Assembly (NCBI GenBank): GCA_964559435.1
Contig: CAZLHI010000002.1
Span: forward strand, 119,157 to 183,156
Direction: 5' to 3'
DNA: 64,000 bases
Origin: Hebobacterum sp964559435
Lineage (GTDB): Bacteria > Armatimonadota > Hebobacteria > Hebobacterales > Hebobacteraceae
In this document: in pieces, positions 26,998-34,283 of the stretch
Layout: every line of letters begins with the position of its first letter
Position numbering within the stretch: the first letter of the stretch is position 1
The notes under the pieces: generated by a model
What the model saw: only the letters and a program-made list of their open reading frames with translations
What the model was told of the DNA's origin: nothing
The model's database searches: none
Program-made: the position numbers and the translations under genes

Positions 26998-27105
26998 ATT
27001 CCACAATCGGGCAGCTCGAGCGGGGCAGCAGCGCAGCTCGGTTCTGGAGTGGCTGGTCTCTGCCGTGGGGCTCGTGCGTCTTGCTGGACACTCCGGTTGT
27101 GGAAT
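26998..27105. repeat. Spaced inverted repeat between divergent operons
   Basis: ATTCCACAA (26998-27006) and TTGTGGAAT (27097-27105) are perfect reverse complements, and the match extends to about 13 of 15 bases. They lie 90 bp apart in the 386-bp gap between the roadblock operon and the PilP/GspC-like gene. They could be a pair of operator half-sites; nothing else is seen in this gap. Confidence 0.5.
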
Positions 27106-27229
27106 TAGTGCCGTGGATGCGGGAAACCATTACCAGCCTGGCATTGATGTTTGGCGGCTCCGGCCTGGCCGGCCGCTGGGTCGGGCCATCGGCCGGCAAG
27201 AGCGGGCACGCAACACCGTGATTGAGGTC

Positions 27230-27850
27230 ATGAAGCTCAAGAAGTCAGACTGGCCGAAGATTGCAGCTCTCTCGGCTGCCTTACTCATGGTAGCTGTGGG
27301 CGCGGTGCTCTCTCGCGTGACCGTCGGACAGGAGGCGTCCGCTGCCCAGGAGAATGGCGCGGCCGCGCTCCCGAGGGAGGCGGAATCCGTCGCGAGCAGC
27401 GCAGCCAAGTCCGACGCCTTACCTGCGCCCTCAGCGGAGGCAGGTCAGGACTTGGGCGCTCGGCCGGTCGCCTCTGCCTCGACTCAGCAACGGGATACCC
27501 CCTCGGCGGACATGTCTGACCCCGCTCGGAGCGCCTCCCAGGCCGCAAAGAAGCCAGCGCCGGCGCGCAAGTCACGGCCGTCCTATTCGCTGCCGCCGCT
27601 TCCGCCGCCCGACTGGGACACAGTGAAGTCGGCACAGGAGCCGCTCGGGCCGCCGCCGGGAGTGCTCTGGCTCTCCGGAGTGATCCAAGGCGAACCCAAG
27701 GTGGCCGTGCTGCGCAGGGGGGAGAACCGATATCTGGTCCGCGAGGGCGACACCATCGAAGATCGCTACACCGTCCAGCAGATCGGGTCCAACTCCATCA
27801 CCCTCAAGCGCGGCTCTCGCAAACTGACGCTTCGCGTCGGACAGTACTGA
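27230..27850 (+). CDS. Membrane-anchored PilP/GspC-like protein
   Basis: 206 aa from the ATG at 27230 with GAGG just upstream; longer frames upstream lack coding character. One N-terminal membrane helix (IAALSAALLMVAVGAVLS), a long Ala/Pro-rich linker, then a C-terminal beta domain, LWLSGVIQGEPKVAVLRRG, YLVREGDTIEDRYTVQQI and LRVGQY, which resembles the homology-region domain of PilP or GspC. These bridge the inner membrane and secretin in type IV pili and type II secretion. No secretin is nearby. Divergent from the roadblock operon. Confidence 0.65.
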   Translation: MKLKKSDWPKIAALSAALLMVAVGAVLSRVTVGQEASAAQENGAAALPREAESVASSAAKSDALPAPSAEAGQDLGARPVASASTQQRDTPSADMSDPARSASQAAKKPAPARKSRPSYSLPPLPPPDWDTVKSAQEPLGPPPGVLWLSGVIQGEPKVAVLRRGENRYLVREGDTIEDRYTVQQIGSNSITLKRGSRKLTLRVGQY

Positions 27851-27873
27851 TTGAACTCGCCTTGCCCAAAGGC

Positions 27874-27913
27874 GAGACGGCCGGCGGTGCCAAATCGCCG
27901 GCCGTCTCTCTTT
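27874..27913 (+). terminator. Bidirectional-type intrinsic terminator
   Basis: Perfect 13-bp stem GAGACGGCCGGCG / CGCCGGCCGTCTC with a 9-nt loop, followed by TCTTT. It lies between two convergent genes and can stop transcription of both. Confidence 0.88.
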
Positions 27914-27929
27914 CCCTGCCTGGACCTAA

Positions 27930-29825
27930 CTACGACTCAGGCTGCTTCTCCTCGCCTTGCCCGTTAGTGTCTTCGACGGGCTCCGACGGACCCTCCGGCT
28001 CGCTCGGTGGGTCGGCGGGGCGCTCCTTGTCTTCGGGCTCACTCATGGCGGCCTGACCCTCTTCCGGCGCGGGCTCTGCTTCTCCCGCACCGGCAGGCGC
28101 GATTGGCTCTGCGGGCTCCGGCGATCCCGGCGCAGGAGTCGGCGGCCTCCCAGGCGGCGGATAGCTAGGCCGGAAACCGAGTCGGCGGTGCGCCCATTCC
28201 GGGCCCGTGCCGAATCCCGTCATGATTGCCAAACCGAACCCGAAGACGATGAGCGTCACGACCACCAGCGCGCCGAACACCGGCAACTGGGTCGCCACCG
28301 CGACCAGGACGAGCCCGATCAGCACCGCCCATACCGGGTGCAGCGCTGGCTTCTTCAAGCTCGTCGCCACTGCCTTCCCAATGCTCAGCCACACCGCCAC
28401 TGCCCCTGCAAGCAGGAGCACGAACGCGCCGACGATTAGCGCGAGGAATGCTGCCCATGCCGCCGGTATGAGCGGAATCCCCACCAGCGTGATCAGCAGC
28501 AGCGCGCTCACGAACACCGTCACGAGCGCCATCATCACCAGCGCCGCCGGGGTGAGTGCAAATCCTGCTAGCCCGTACAGCACCGCCCTTCCCGGATACA
28601 GCGGCAGCGCCGCCGCCATCACCTCCAGCCGCTCCCGGAACAGCAGGACTGACAGCAGCGCGATGAAGCCCCAGGCAAGGAGGCCGCCGAACAGCCCGAT
28701 GGCAGTCACGGCCGGCCCCCACTTGTGCCGCCATCGCCCCGCCCCGTCCCTTTCCAACCAACCCCACGGCAGATCGATGCCGATCTCCGTCTCCACGATC
28801 TCGCCGCCGACCGCCGCTCCCGGCTCTCGATGGACGCTTCCGCCTACCGCCCCCAGGTCGCCATCGATGCGACACCCGTCCCTCGCGCGCACTGAGCCGC
28901 CGACCGCCACCGTATCGCCGGTGACGTAGCCGTAGACATCCACATCCCCGCCGATCGCGACCACATCCCCTAGGACCTTCTCGTCACCGTCGATCGTCAC
29001 ATTCGACCCGATGCGGACGACATCGCCCCGCGTCCGAGTGAAATCGCGCATCTCTGGGGGAAGCACATCGGCCACGCCTTCCGCCGACACGTTCACCAGC
29101 TCCACCGGCCCCTTCGCGATCCCGCCCTCACGCACGGTGTCGAAGATGCGAATCGCCAGCACGTTCTCCTCGCCTGCCTTCAGCAGGTCCGGCGGAATCA
29201 GGTACTGTCGCTGCGTCCGCCATGCCCCCTCACCGGTCATCTGACCTATGGACTGCCCATTGAGATACGTCCAATCCATATCCCAGATCTGCCCAATCCG
29301 CAGCAGCACTCGGCCGTCCGCCCAGCTCTCCGGTACCGTGAAGCGCGTGCGATACCACGCGTATCCGTTGTAGCCGCAATTGTCTGTCTTGACAGGCCAC
29401 CGGGGGTTGTTGGTGTTGATACCCTGGCTTTCCCACGACGCCGGCACGTGGAGGCTGCGCCACTCCGAATCGTCGAAGTCGGGCTTGTGCCAGCCCTCGG
29501 CCAGGCCGCTCTCGAGCCAGTCGCCCTTGAACTTCCACACGCCCGAGAGGTCGATCGCCTCGCCCTCCACAGTCGAGTGGACTTCCGGCGGGGTGATCTT
29601 GATCGACACACCTGGCGCCTTGATCTCGGCTTCGCCCGACTCCTCGGTCTTCACCGAGACGCCCGGCAGCTCGATGTCGGCTGCCTGCGCAAGAGCTGGC
29701 GGCGCCGCGAGTCCTGTGGCAAGCCCCGTCGCCAACACGGCCGCCGTCAGCGACAGCCATCCGTTCCGGCATCCAAGTCGCCCGAGTTTGTTGCGAACAT
29801 CCTCGATCCAATGCTTGATCGTCAT
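27930..29825 (-). CDS. Sugar-binding (GH2-like) / bactofilin-like membrane protein
   Basis: 631 aa. A signal peptide ends near residue 47. Residues 90-240 are a galactose-binding-like jelly roll as in glycoside hydrolase N-domains (GVWKFKGDW, WRSLHVPASWE, YAWYRTRFTVP, LNGQSIGQMTGEGAW). Residues 265-345 are short beta-helix repeats like polymer-forming cytoskeletal proteins (GDVVAIGGDVDVYG, GDTVAVGGSV). Four to five membrane helices follow (370-545), then a Pro/Glu-rich tail. No glycosidase catalytic domain. It is co-transcribed with a sigma/anti-sigma pair, so it may be an envelope sensor or its target. Confidence 0.8.
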   Translation of the reverse strand: MTIKHWIEDVRNKLGRLGCRNGWLSLTAAVLATGLATGLAAPPALAQAADIELPGVSVKTEESGEAEIKAPGVSIKITPPEVHSTVEGEAIDLSGVWKFKGDWLESGLAEGWHKPDFDDSEWRSLHVPASWESQGINTNNPRWPVKTDNCGYNGYAWYRTRFTVPESWADGRVLLRIGQIWDMDWTYLNGQSIGQMTGEGAWRTQRQYLIPPDLLKAGEENVLAIRIFDTVREGGIAKGPVELVNVSAEGVADVLPPEMRDFTRTRGDVVRIGSNVTIDGDEKVLGDVVAIGGDVDVYGYVTGDTVAVGGSVRARDGCRIDGDLGAVGGSVHREPGAAVGGEIVETEIGIDLPWGWLERDGAGRWRHKWGPAVTAIGLFGGLLAWGFIALLSVLLFRERLEVMAAALPLYPGRAVLYGLAGFALTPAALVMMALVTVFVSALLLITLVGIPLIPAAWAAFLALIVGAFVLLLAGAVAVWLSIGKAVATSLKKPALHPVWAVLIGLVLVAVATQLPVFGALVVVTLIVFGFGLAIMTGFGTGPEWAHRRLGFRPSYPPPGRPPTPAPGSPEPAEPIAPAGAGEAEPAPEEGQAAMSEPEDKERPADPPSEPEGPSEPVEDTNGQGEEKQPES

Positions 29826-29837
29826 CTCGACACCCTT

Positions 29838-30446
29838 TCAGATCAGCACCATCGGCCGAACCGCCTCTCGGCGCCGACCCATACGCAATACGAAGACGAT
29901 CGCCAAAAGGATTCCGACCTCTGCCGCGACGTACACCCCGATGGTTGGCGCTGCCGCCTTCACGGCAAGCCCCAACGCCTGCACGGCCTCGACCGCCTGC
30001 CCCCACAGCACGATCATCGCGCCCGACGTCGCCTCCACCCATCGCCACAAGAAGGCCCCCGCGCTCATGGCCCATCCCGATCCCGGGATCACGGACCCAA
30101 GCCCGAGCGAGACGAGCACGGCCGCCGCCGACACCGCAGCACCGACCGCCGTCATCCCGGCCGCCGCTGCCGCCGCCGCCCAGCGCCAGCGCGCCAGCCA
30201 CCCCGTTCGCTTCGCGCCCGGCCTCGGCAGCTCGGCCACTCGCGCCCCGATCGAGCGCAGCAGCTCCTCCCTCGGAACCGCCGCGGGCACGGCCTCCAGC
30301 GCCGCCGCCACTCGCTCGATCTGCCGCAGTTCGGCTGCGCAATCGGCGCAGGTCGGTAGGTGCTCGGCCACCGCCGTCGCTTGCGGCTCGGCAAGGCTCT
30401 CCTCGAAGTACTCTTCCAGCAACGATTTCACTCGGGAGCAATTCAT
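29838..30446 (-). CDS. zf-HC2 anti-sigma factor
   Basis: 202 aa from the ATG at 30446, which has AGGAG 7 nt upstream; an earlier ATG overlaps the sigma-factor stop (ATGA) and also implies coupled translation. The N-terminal zinc-binding region has the H-x3-C-x2-C motif (EHLPTCADCAAEL). Central and C-terminal membrane segments (about 90-115, 120-145, 165-190) would anchor it. It should hold the upstream ECF sigma factor inactive at the membrane. Confidence 0.9.
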   Translation of the reverse strand: MNCSRVKSLLEEYFEESLAEPQATAVAEHLPTCADCAAELRQIERVAAALEAVPAAVPREELLRSIGARVAELPRPGAKRTGWLARWRWAAAAAAAGMTAVGAAVSAAAVLVSLGLGSVIPGSGWAMSAGAFLWRWVEATSGAMIVLWGQAVEAVQALGLAVKAAAPTIGVYVAAEVGILLAIVFVLRMGRRREAVRPMVLI

Positions 30447-30457
30447 CTTCGCTCTCC

Positions 30458-31027
30458 TCATAGCTCACCCACTATCTCTCGAACCGCTGCCCGCCCGCGG
30501 AAGAGCATCGTCTTCACCGTCCCCACGGGCATCCGCAGCGTCTCCGCAATCTCATTGAGCTTCATCCCCTCAATGTGACGCAGGACGAGCACGGCCCTCT
30601 GCTTCTCGGGGAGCTGCTGCAGAGCGGCCAGCACGCGCCGCGAATCTTCAGCCATCGCCACCTGCTCAGCCGGCGAGCTTCCGGGGGTCTCGTCTGCATG
30701 CTGCTGGCCCGACTCGAGGCGTTCGTCGAGGGATACGATTGAGTTGCGGCGACGGCGGAGATGGTCTACGCAGAGGTTGAATGCGATGGCCCGAACCCAA
30801 GCCAGAAAGGAGTTTCCGAGCCTGAATGTGTCCAGGCGCGTGTAGGCGCGCAGGAACGTGTCCTGCGTCACGTCTGCGGCATCCTCCGCGCTCCCAAGCA
30901 TGCGATAGACCATGTTGTAGATCCCGCGGTGGTGGCGGGAGACGAGGGCGTCGAACGCTGGGCGGTCGCCGTCGAGACAGCGGGCGATCAGCCTCGCGTC
31001 CTCCCGCACGGCCTCGCTGTCACTCAT
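30458..31027 (-). CDS. ECF RNA polymerase sigma factor (RpoE-like)
   Basis: 189 aa from the ATG at 31027 with GGAGG 7 nt upstream. Region 2: FDALVSRHHRGIYNMVYRML and DAADVTQDTFLRAYTRLDTF. Region 4: LAALQQLPEKQRAVLVLRHIEGMKLNEIAE with VGTVKTMLFRGRAAVRE as the recognition helix. It is followed directly by its anti-sigma factor and the sugar-binding/bactofilin-like protein. Confidence 0.96.
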   Translation of the reverse strand: MSDSEAVREDARLIARCLDGDRPAFDALVSRHHRGIYNMVYRMLGSAEDAADVTQDTFLRAYTRLDTFRLGNSFLAWVRAIAFNLCVDHLRRRRNSIVSLDERLESGQQHADETPGSSPAEQVAMAEDSRRVLAALQQLPEKQRAVLVLRHIEGMKLNEIAETLRMPVGTVKTMLFRGRAAVREIVGEL

Positions 31028-31080
31028 CACCCGCCCTCCGCCATAAGGTCATACGCAGACTCGAGGCAGAAGGATTCAAG

Positions 31081-31107
31081 TCGAACGAGGGCTCCCGGGC
31101 CGTTCGA
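31081..31107 (-). terminator. Hairpin directly behind the polysaccharide operon
   Basis: Perfect 7-bp stem TCGAACG / CGTTCGA with a 13-base loop, beginning right after the stop of the last glycosyltransferase. There is no clear T-tract, so termination is only suggested. Confidence 0.4.
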
Positions 31108-32229
31108 TCAGCTCTTGACGACTAGTTGGTACACGGACACGGTTTCCCTGGCCGTGAGTTCCCAGGTGTAGTAACGGCTTCTGACCAGACCCCGGGCGAT
31201 GAGGTCCCGGCGGAGCTGTTCGTCTGTCAGGCCCCGTTTCAGTGCCTGTGCGATCTGCTCTGTGTTCTCGGGGTCCACGAATATGGCAGCGTCGCCGGCC
31301 ACCTCGGGCATGCTCGAACGGTCGGAGGTGACTACAGGGACGCCGGAGGCCATGGCTTCGAGAATCGGAAGGCCAAAGCCCTCATAGAGCGAGGCATAGG
31401 CGACGAGTGCTGCCCCGCGGTAGAGCGCTGGCAGCGCTTGCTCAGGCAATGGACCCGTGAAGATGACGCTCTCTTGGATGCCCAGGGATTCCGCCTTCCG
31501 CGCCAGTCGCTTTCCCCATGCGGACTCGGCATCCCCTGCAATGGCGAGGGGCGGCACCCGCGTCTGGGACCTAAGCTCGGCACAGGCCTCAAGCAGCCGC
31601 TCGACGTTCTTGCGGGGATGGAGGCCTCCGGTGTGCAGGATGTAGCCCTCTGACAGTTGCTCGGCCCGCGGAAAGGCATCGGCGGCCAGCGGTGGTCCGT
31701 CCGGCGTGAAGATCGGGGACACTCCCAGTGGGATGACGGACACCTGCCCCGCCGGTATCCTCAGGAAGCTGATCAGGTCCCGAGCCGTGCTCTCCGAGAC
31801 GGCGATGACGTGAGCCGCCCTCGCGGCCGCGCTGAGAAGGGCCCGAAATTGCATTCGTAGGTCCTTCCGAGAGTACAGCTGAGGGTAATGTCTGGCGGCC
31901 AGGTCATGCACGGTCACGACCGCCGGGCAAGGCAGCAGAAGCGGGACGATGGTGCTCGGCAGATGCACCAGGCTGACTCGGTCACGCCAGAGGCGCCACG
32001 GAAGCGCCATCTGGAGCCAGCCCCGCCGGGCGCGAACGAGCTTGGTGCGGATACGTCCCGTTCGGAGCACGGCCGCGAGATCATGGTCGGACAGCGCGCG
32101 ATCGACGTACGCGGTGATGTCGGGCCTCTCGTCGAGCTGGGCAACGGCGCGAGCCAGATTGACGACGTAATTCTCTACGCCGGATCGCGTCGGCGAAGCG
32201 AGTGCCCGTCCGTCAATCCCGATGCGCAC
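31108..32229 (-). CDS. GT4-family glycosyltransferase
   Basis: 373 aa from a GTG at 32229 preceded by GGGGGAG. GT-B fold: RIGIDGRALASPTRSGVENYV at the N-terminus, AAHVIAVSESTARDLI, VSVIPLGVSPIFTP, ILHTGGLHPRKNVERLLEA, and the EX7E region YEGFGLPILEAMASGVPVV. It uses an NDP-sugar, likely mannose-type by similarity, on a cytoplasmic-face acceptor. Its start overlaps the half-GT9-like gene by 17 nt. Last gene of the operon. Confidence 0.93.
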   Translation of the reverse strand: MRIGIDGRALASPTRSGVENYVVNLARAVAQLDERPDITAYVDRALSDHDLAAVLRTGRIRTKLVRARRGWLQMALPWRLWRDRVSLVHLPSTIVPLLLPCPAVVTVHDLAARHYPQLYSRKDLRMQFRALLSAAARAAHVIAVSESTARDLISFLRIPAGQVSVIPLGVSPIFTPDGPPLAADAFPRAEQLSEGYILHTGGLHPRKNVERLLEACAELRSQTRVPPLAIAGDAESAWGKRLARKAESLGIQESVIFTGPLPEQALPALYRGAALVAYASLYEGFGLPILEAMASGVPVVTSDRSSMPEVAGDAAIFVDPENTEQIAQALKRGLTDEQLRRDLIARGLVRSRYYTWELTARETVSVYQLVVKS

Positions 32230-32728
32230 GTCTCCCCCCTGAGAAGATCTCTGCTCCCCGCAGGCAGACGAGGGCGAGGGCGCACATGGCCGCGCCTGCC
32301 GTGAGGCATGCGATACTTGCGATGCACTTGACGGCAACGGAGCAGGCAAGTCGAAGCCGACCCACGGCTTTGCTGCCTGCACCCGGGACGAACCGGTAGG
32401 TTGTGGTCGCACCACTGAGAAGTGCCACGGCTTCGAGCTTTAGATGCCCCGCAGACCCCGGGTCCCAGTAAACGACCGCGGCGGCCGCCGGCCTCCGCGA
32501 GCGAGCGTCGCGCACGACAGCGCGAATGCCGCGCCCATCTCCGTAGGTGACGATTGTGTCGATGCCGACCGTGCGCAACGTCGGCGCGGACACGGAGGTG
32601 CCGACGGCGAACACGTCGGCGTCCGGCAGCCGCTGCCGCAGGCCCGTCAAGGCCTCGCGGATCGCTTCCTCTTCGCCGCGACGGGCGAACGTCAGAAGCA
32701 GTGCTGATCTCCGGGAGGTTCTGCTCAT
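32213..32728 (-). CDS. Stand-alone GT9-N-lobe-like module with C-terminal membrane segment
   Basis: 171 aa, no catalogued family recognised. It has the shared pattern of six modules in this operon: a first strand (SALLLTFARRG), helix REALTGLRQRLPDADVFAV, the central strand AAAVVYWDPG, and VALLSGATTTYRF (Ser105-Ala107), then a hydrophobic helix at 133-156. In real GT9 enzymes this is the acceptor half; the NDP-sugar half is absent. It overlaps neighbours on both sides by 4 and 17 nt. Function unknown. Confidence 0.6.
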   Translation of the reverse strand: MSRTSRRSALLLTFARRGEEEAIREALTGLRQRLPDADVFAVGTSVSAPTLRTVGIDTIVTYGDGRGIRAVVRDARSRRPAAAAVVYWDPGSAGHLKLEAVALLSGATTTYRFVPGAGSKAVGRLRLACSVAVKCIASIACLTAGAAMCALALVCLRGAEIFSGGRRAHRD

Positions 32729-33666
32729 TCCTCGCCTCCCGAGAGTTCCAGTATCTCGCGGTCTTCGAGCACGCGGGCGCGCCTCTCAGCCGCGCGACCT
32801 CGACACGCCTGGCCCAGCTGCCGGAAAGCCCACCAGAGCGCGGCCGTGCGCTGCGGTAGCCCGCCGATCAACACATCGTCGGCGGCCCACCTGCCCTGAG
32901 CCGCGACGACGCGGCGAAACATGCCGGGCTCCAGCAGGTTCTTCCAAGCGAAGAGGATCGCGTTCTTCGCCGACATGAGCTCGATCCGGGCGGGAGGGTG
33001 CAGACGGCTCATGGTGCTGCCCTGATCGTGATATACGGTGCTGTTCGGCTCGAACAGCACCTGCCAGCCTCGGCCCCAGGCCCGATAGCCGATGTCAACG
33101 TCTTCCCAGTACAACGGTCGGAAGAGCGGATCGAAGCCGCCAAGTTCCAGCCACTTGTCCCGCAAGAAGGCCATGCCGCCACCGTTCGGGTACAACTGCG
33201 GACAGACCTCGGCGAGCCGCTCGGGGCGTGTTTCGTGGTGGATGTGAAGCAGGCCTCCCTGCCATCTGCCCGAGGTCCGGTTGCCCAGGGCGTCTGTGAG
33301 CGAGCCGTCGGGATTGAGGAACTTGCACCCCACGGCAAACACCTTCGGCTTCGCCAGGCCAGCCAGCAAGGGTTGGAGGAAATCCGGCGTGACGAGCACG
33401 TCGTTATTGAGGATCACCGCGCTCTCTGTCTCGGCCTCGGCGACGGCGGCGTTGCAGGCAGCGCCGAAGCCGCCCTTGGGGAGCTCCAGGACCCCGACCT
33501 CGGGGAAGTTCTCGCGCAGGAAGGCGACGCTGTCGTCGGAGCTTGCGTCGTCCGCCACAGAGACAACGTGCTGGCCAGCCTTGCGCGCGGCCGCGAGCGC
33601 GGCGGGAACGGATTCGGCCAGCAAGTCGCGGCCGTTGTGATTGACGATTATGACAGTGGCCTTCAT
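32725..33666 (-). CDS. GT2-family glycosyltransferase
   Basis: 313 aa from the ATG at 33666, which overlaps the gmhB-like stop (ATGA). GT-A fold with VIIVNHNGRDLLAESVPAAL, VADDASSDDS, LPKGGFGAACNAAV, VILNNDVLV (DxD-equivalent), and YWEDVDIGYRAWGRGWQVLFEP with the ED catalytic pair. Similar to rhamnosyltransferase-type GT2 enzymes. The C-terminal 60 residues are basic and helical. Confidence 0.92.
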   Translation of the reverse strand: MKATVIIVNHNGRDLLAESVPAALAAARKAGQHVVSVADDASSDDSVAFLRENFPEVGVLELPKGGFGAACNAAVAEAETESAVILNNDVLVTPDFLQPLLAGLAKPKVFAVGCKFLNPDGSLTDALGNRTSGRWQGGLLHIHHETRPERLAEVCPQLYPNGGGMAFLRDKWLELGGFDPLFRPLYWEDVDIGYRAWGRGWQVLFEPNSTVYHDQGSTMSRLHPPARIELMSAKNAILFAWKNLLEPGMFRRVVAAQGRWAADDVLIGGLPQRTAALWWAFRQLGQACRGRAAERRARVLEDREILELSGGEE

Positions 33667-34283
33667 CGTCTTCGGTCGTTCCTGTCTTGACTGAGTATCC
33701 AGTCGACCGCCGCCGCGAGATCGTCGGCTACGTGGTCGGCGGCCAGGCGATCGCCTTCTTCCAGCTCGGTATCTCGACCGTAGCCGGTTCTGACGAGCAC
33801 TGTCCGGCAGCCCGCCTTCCTGCCGGCTGCCAAGTCGCGCTGGCTGTCCCCGACTGCAAAGCAGCGCGTCAAGTCGAGATCGAGTTCCCGGCCGGCCTGC
33901 AGGATCATTCCCGGGGCCGGCTTCCGGCAGTTGCACTTGCGCCGGTACGAGGGGAGACCCTTGGTGGGATGGTGAGGGCAGAAGTATACTGCGTCGAGGC
34001 GCGCGGCCCGCTTGGCCAGACGACTGCGGAGGAGGGTGTGGATACTGTCGAGGTCGTGCTCGGTCAGCAGTCCACGAGCAATACCCGACTGGTTGGTAGC
34101 CAAGACGACTGCGAAGCCGGCGTAGTTCAGCCGACGGACGGCCTCTGCCGCGCGGGGGAGCAGGCGCACTTGCTCCGGCGAGCGCAAGTAGTCAGCCTCG
34201 CGTATCAGCGTGCCGTCGCGATCGAGGAAGACGGCGGGGCGACCCACAAGCGCCTCCCTAAGCTTCAGCCTTACTGCCCCCAC
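33663..34283 (-). CDS. gmhB: D-glycero-D-manno-heptose-1,7-bisphosphate 7-phosphatase-like HAD phosphatase
   Basis: 206 aa. HAD motif I AVFLDRDGTL with both Asp, motif II VLATNQSGIARG, the zinc loop CPHHP...CNCRKP characteristic of GmhB/HisB-N, and motif IV VGDSQRDLAAGRKAG. GmhB makes heptose 1-phosphate for NDP-heptose. The other genes of the heptose pathway (gmhA, hldE) are not in the window. The N-terminus overlaps the preceding gene by 26 nt. Confidence 0.88.
   Translation of the reverse strand: MGAVRLKLREALVGRPAVFLDRDGTLIREADYLRSPEQVRLLPRAAEAVRRLNYAGFAVVLATNQSGIARGLLTEHDLDSIHTLLRSRLAKRAARLDAVYFCPHHPTKGLPSYRRKCNCRKPAPGMILQAGRELDLDLTRCFAVGDSQRDLAAGRKAGCRTVLVRTGYGRDTELEEGDRLAADHVADDLAAAVDWILSQDRNDRRR

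Noticed and set aside
26991..27221. Possible small plus-strand gene before the PilP/GspC-like gene
   Set aside because: No ribosome site, no recognisable sequence, and it lies across the inverted repeat.
29230..30468. 412-codon minus-strand frame over the anti-sigma and bactofilin-like genes
   Set aside because: Gly/Ala/Arg-rich shadow frame; the two genes in the other frame have recognisable domains and coupled starts.
32230..32415. Longer N-terminus for the last GT4 glycosyltransferase
   Set aside because: The added residues are Pro/Ser/Ala-rich, read through the end of the preceding module gene, and the GTG at 32229 has a good ribosome site and the family N-terminus.
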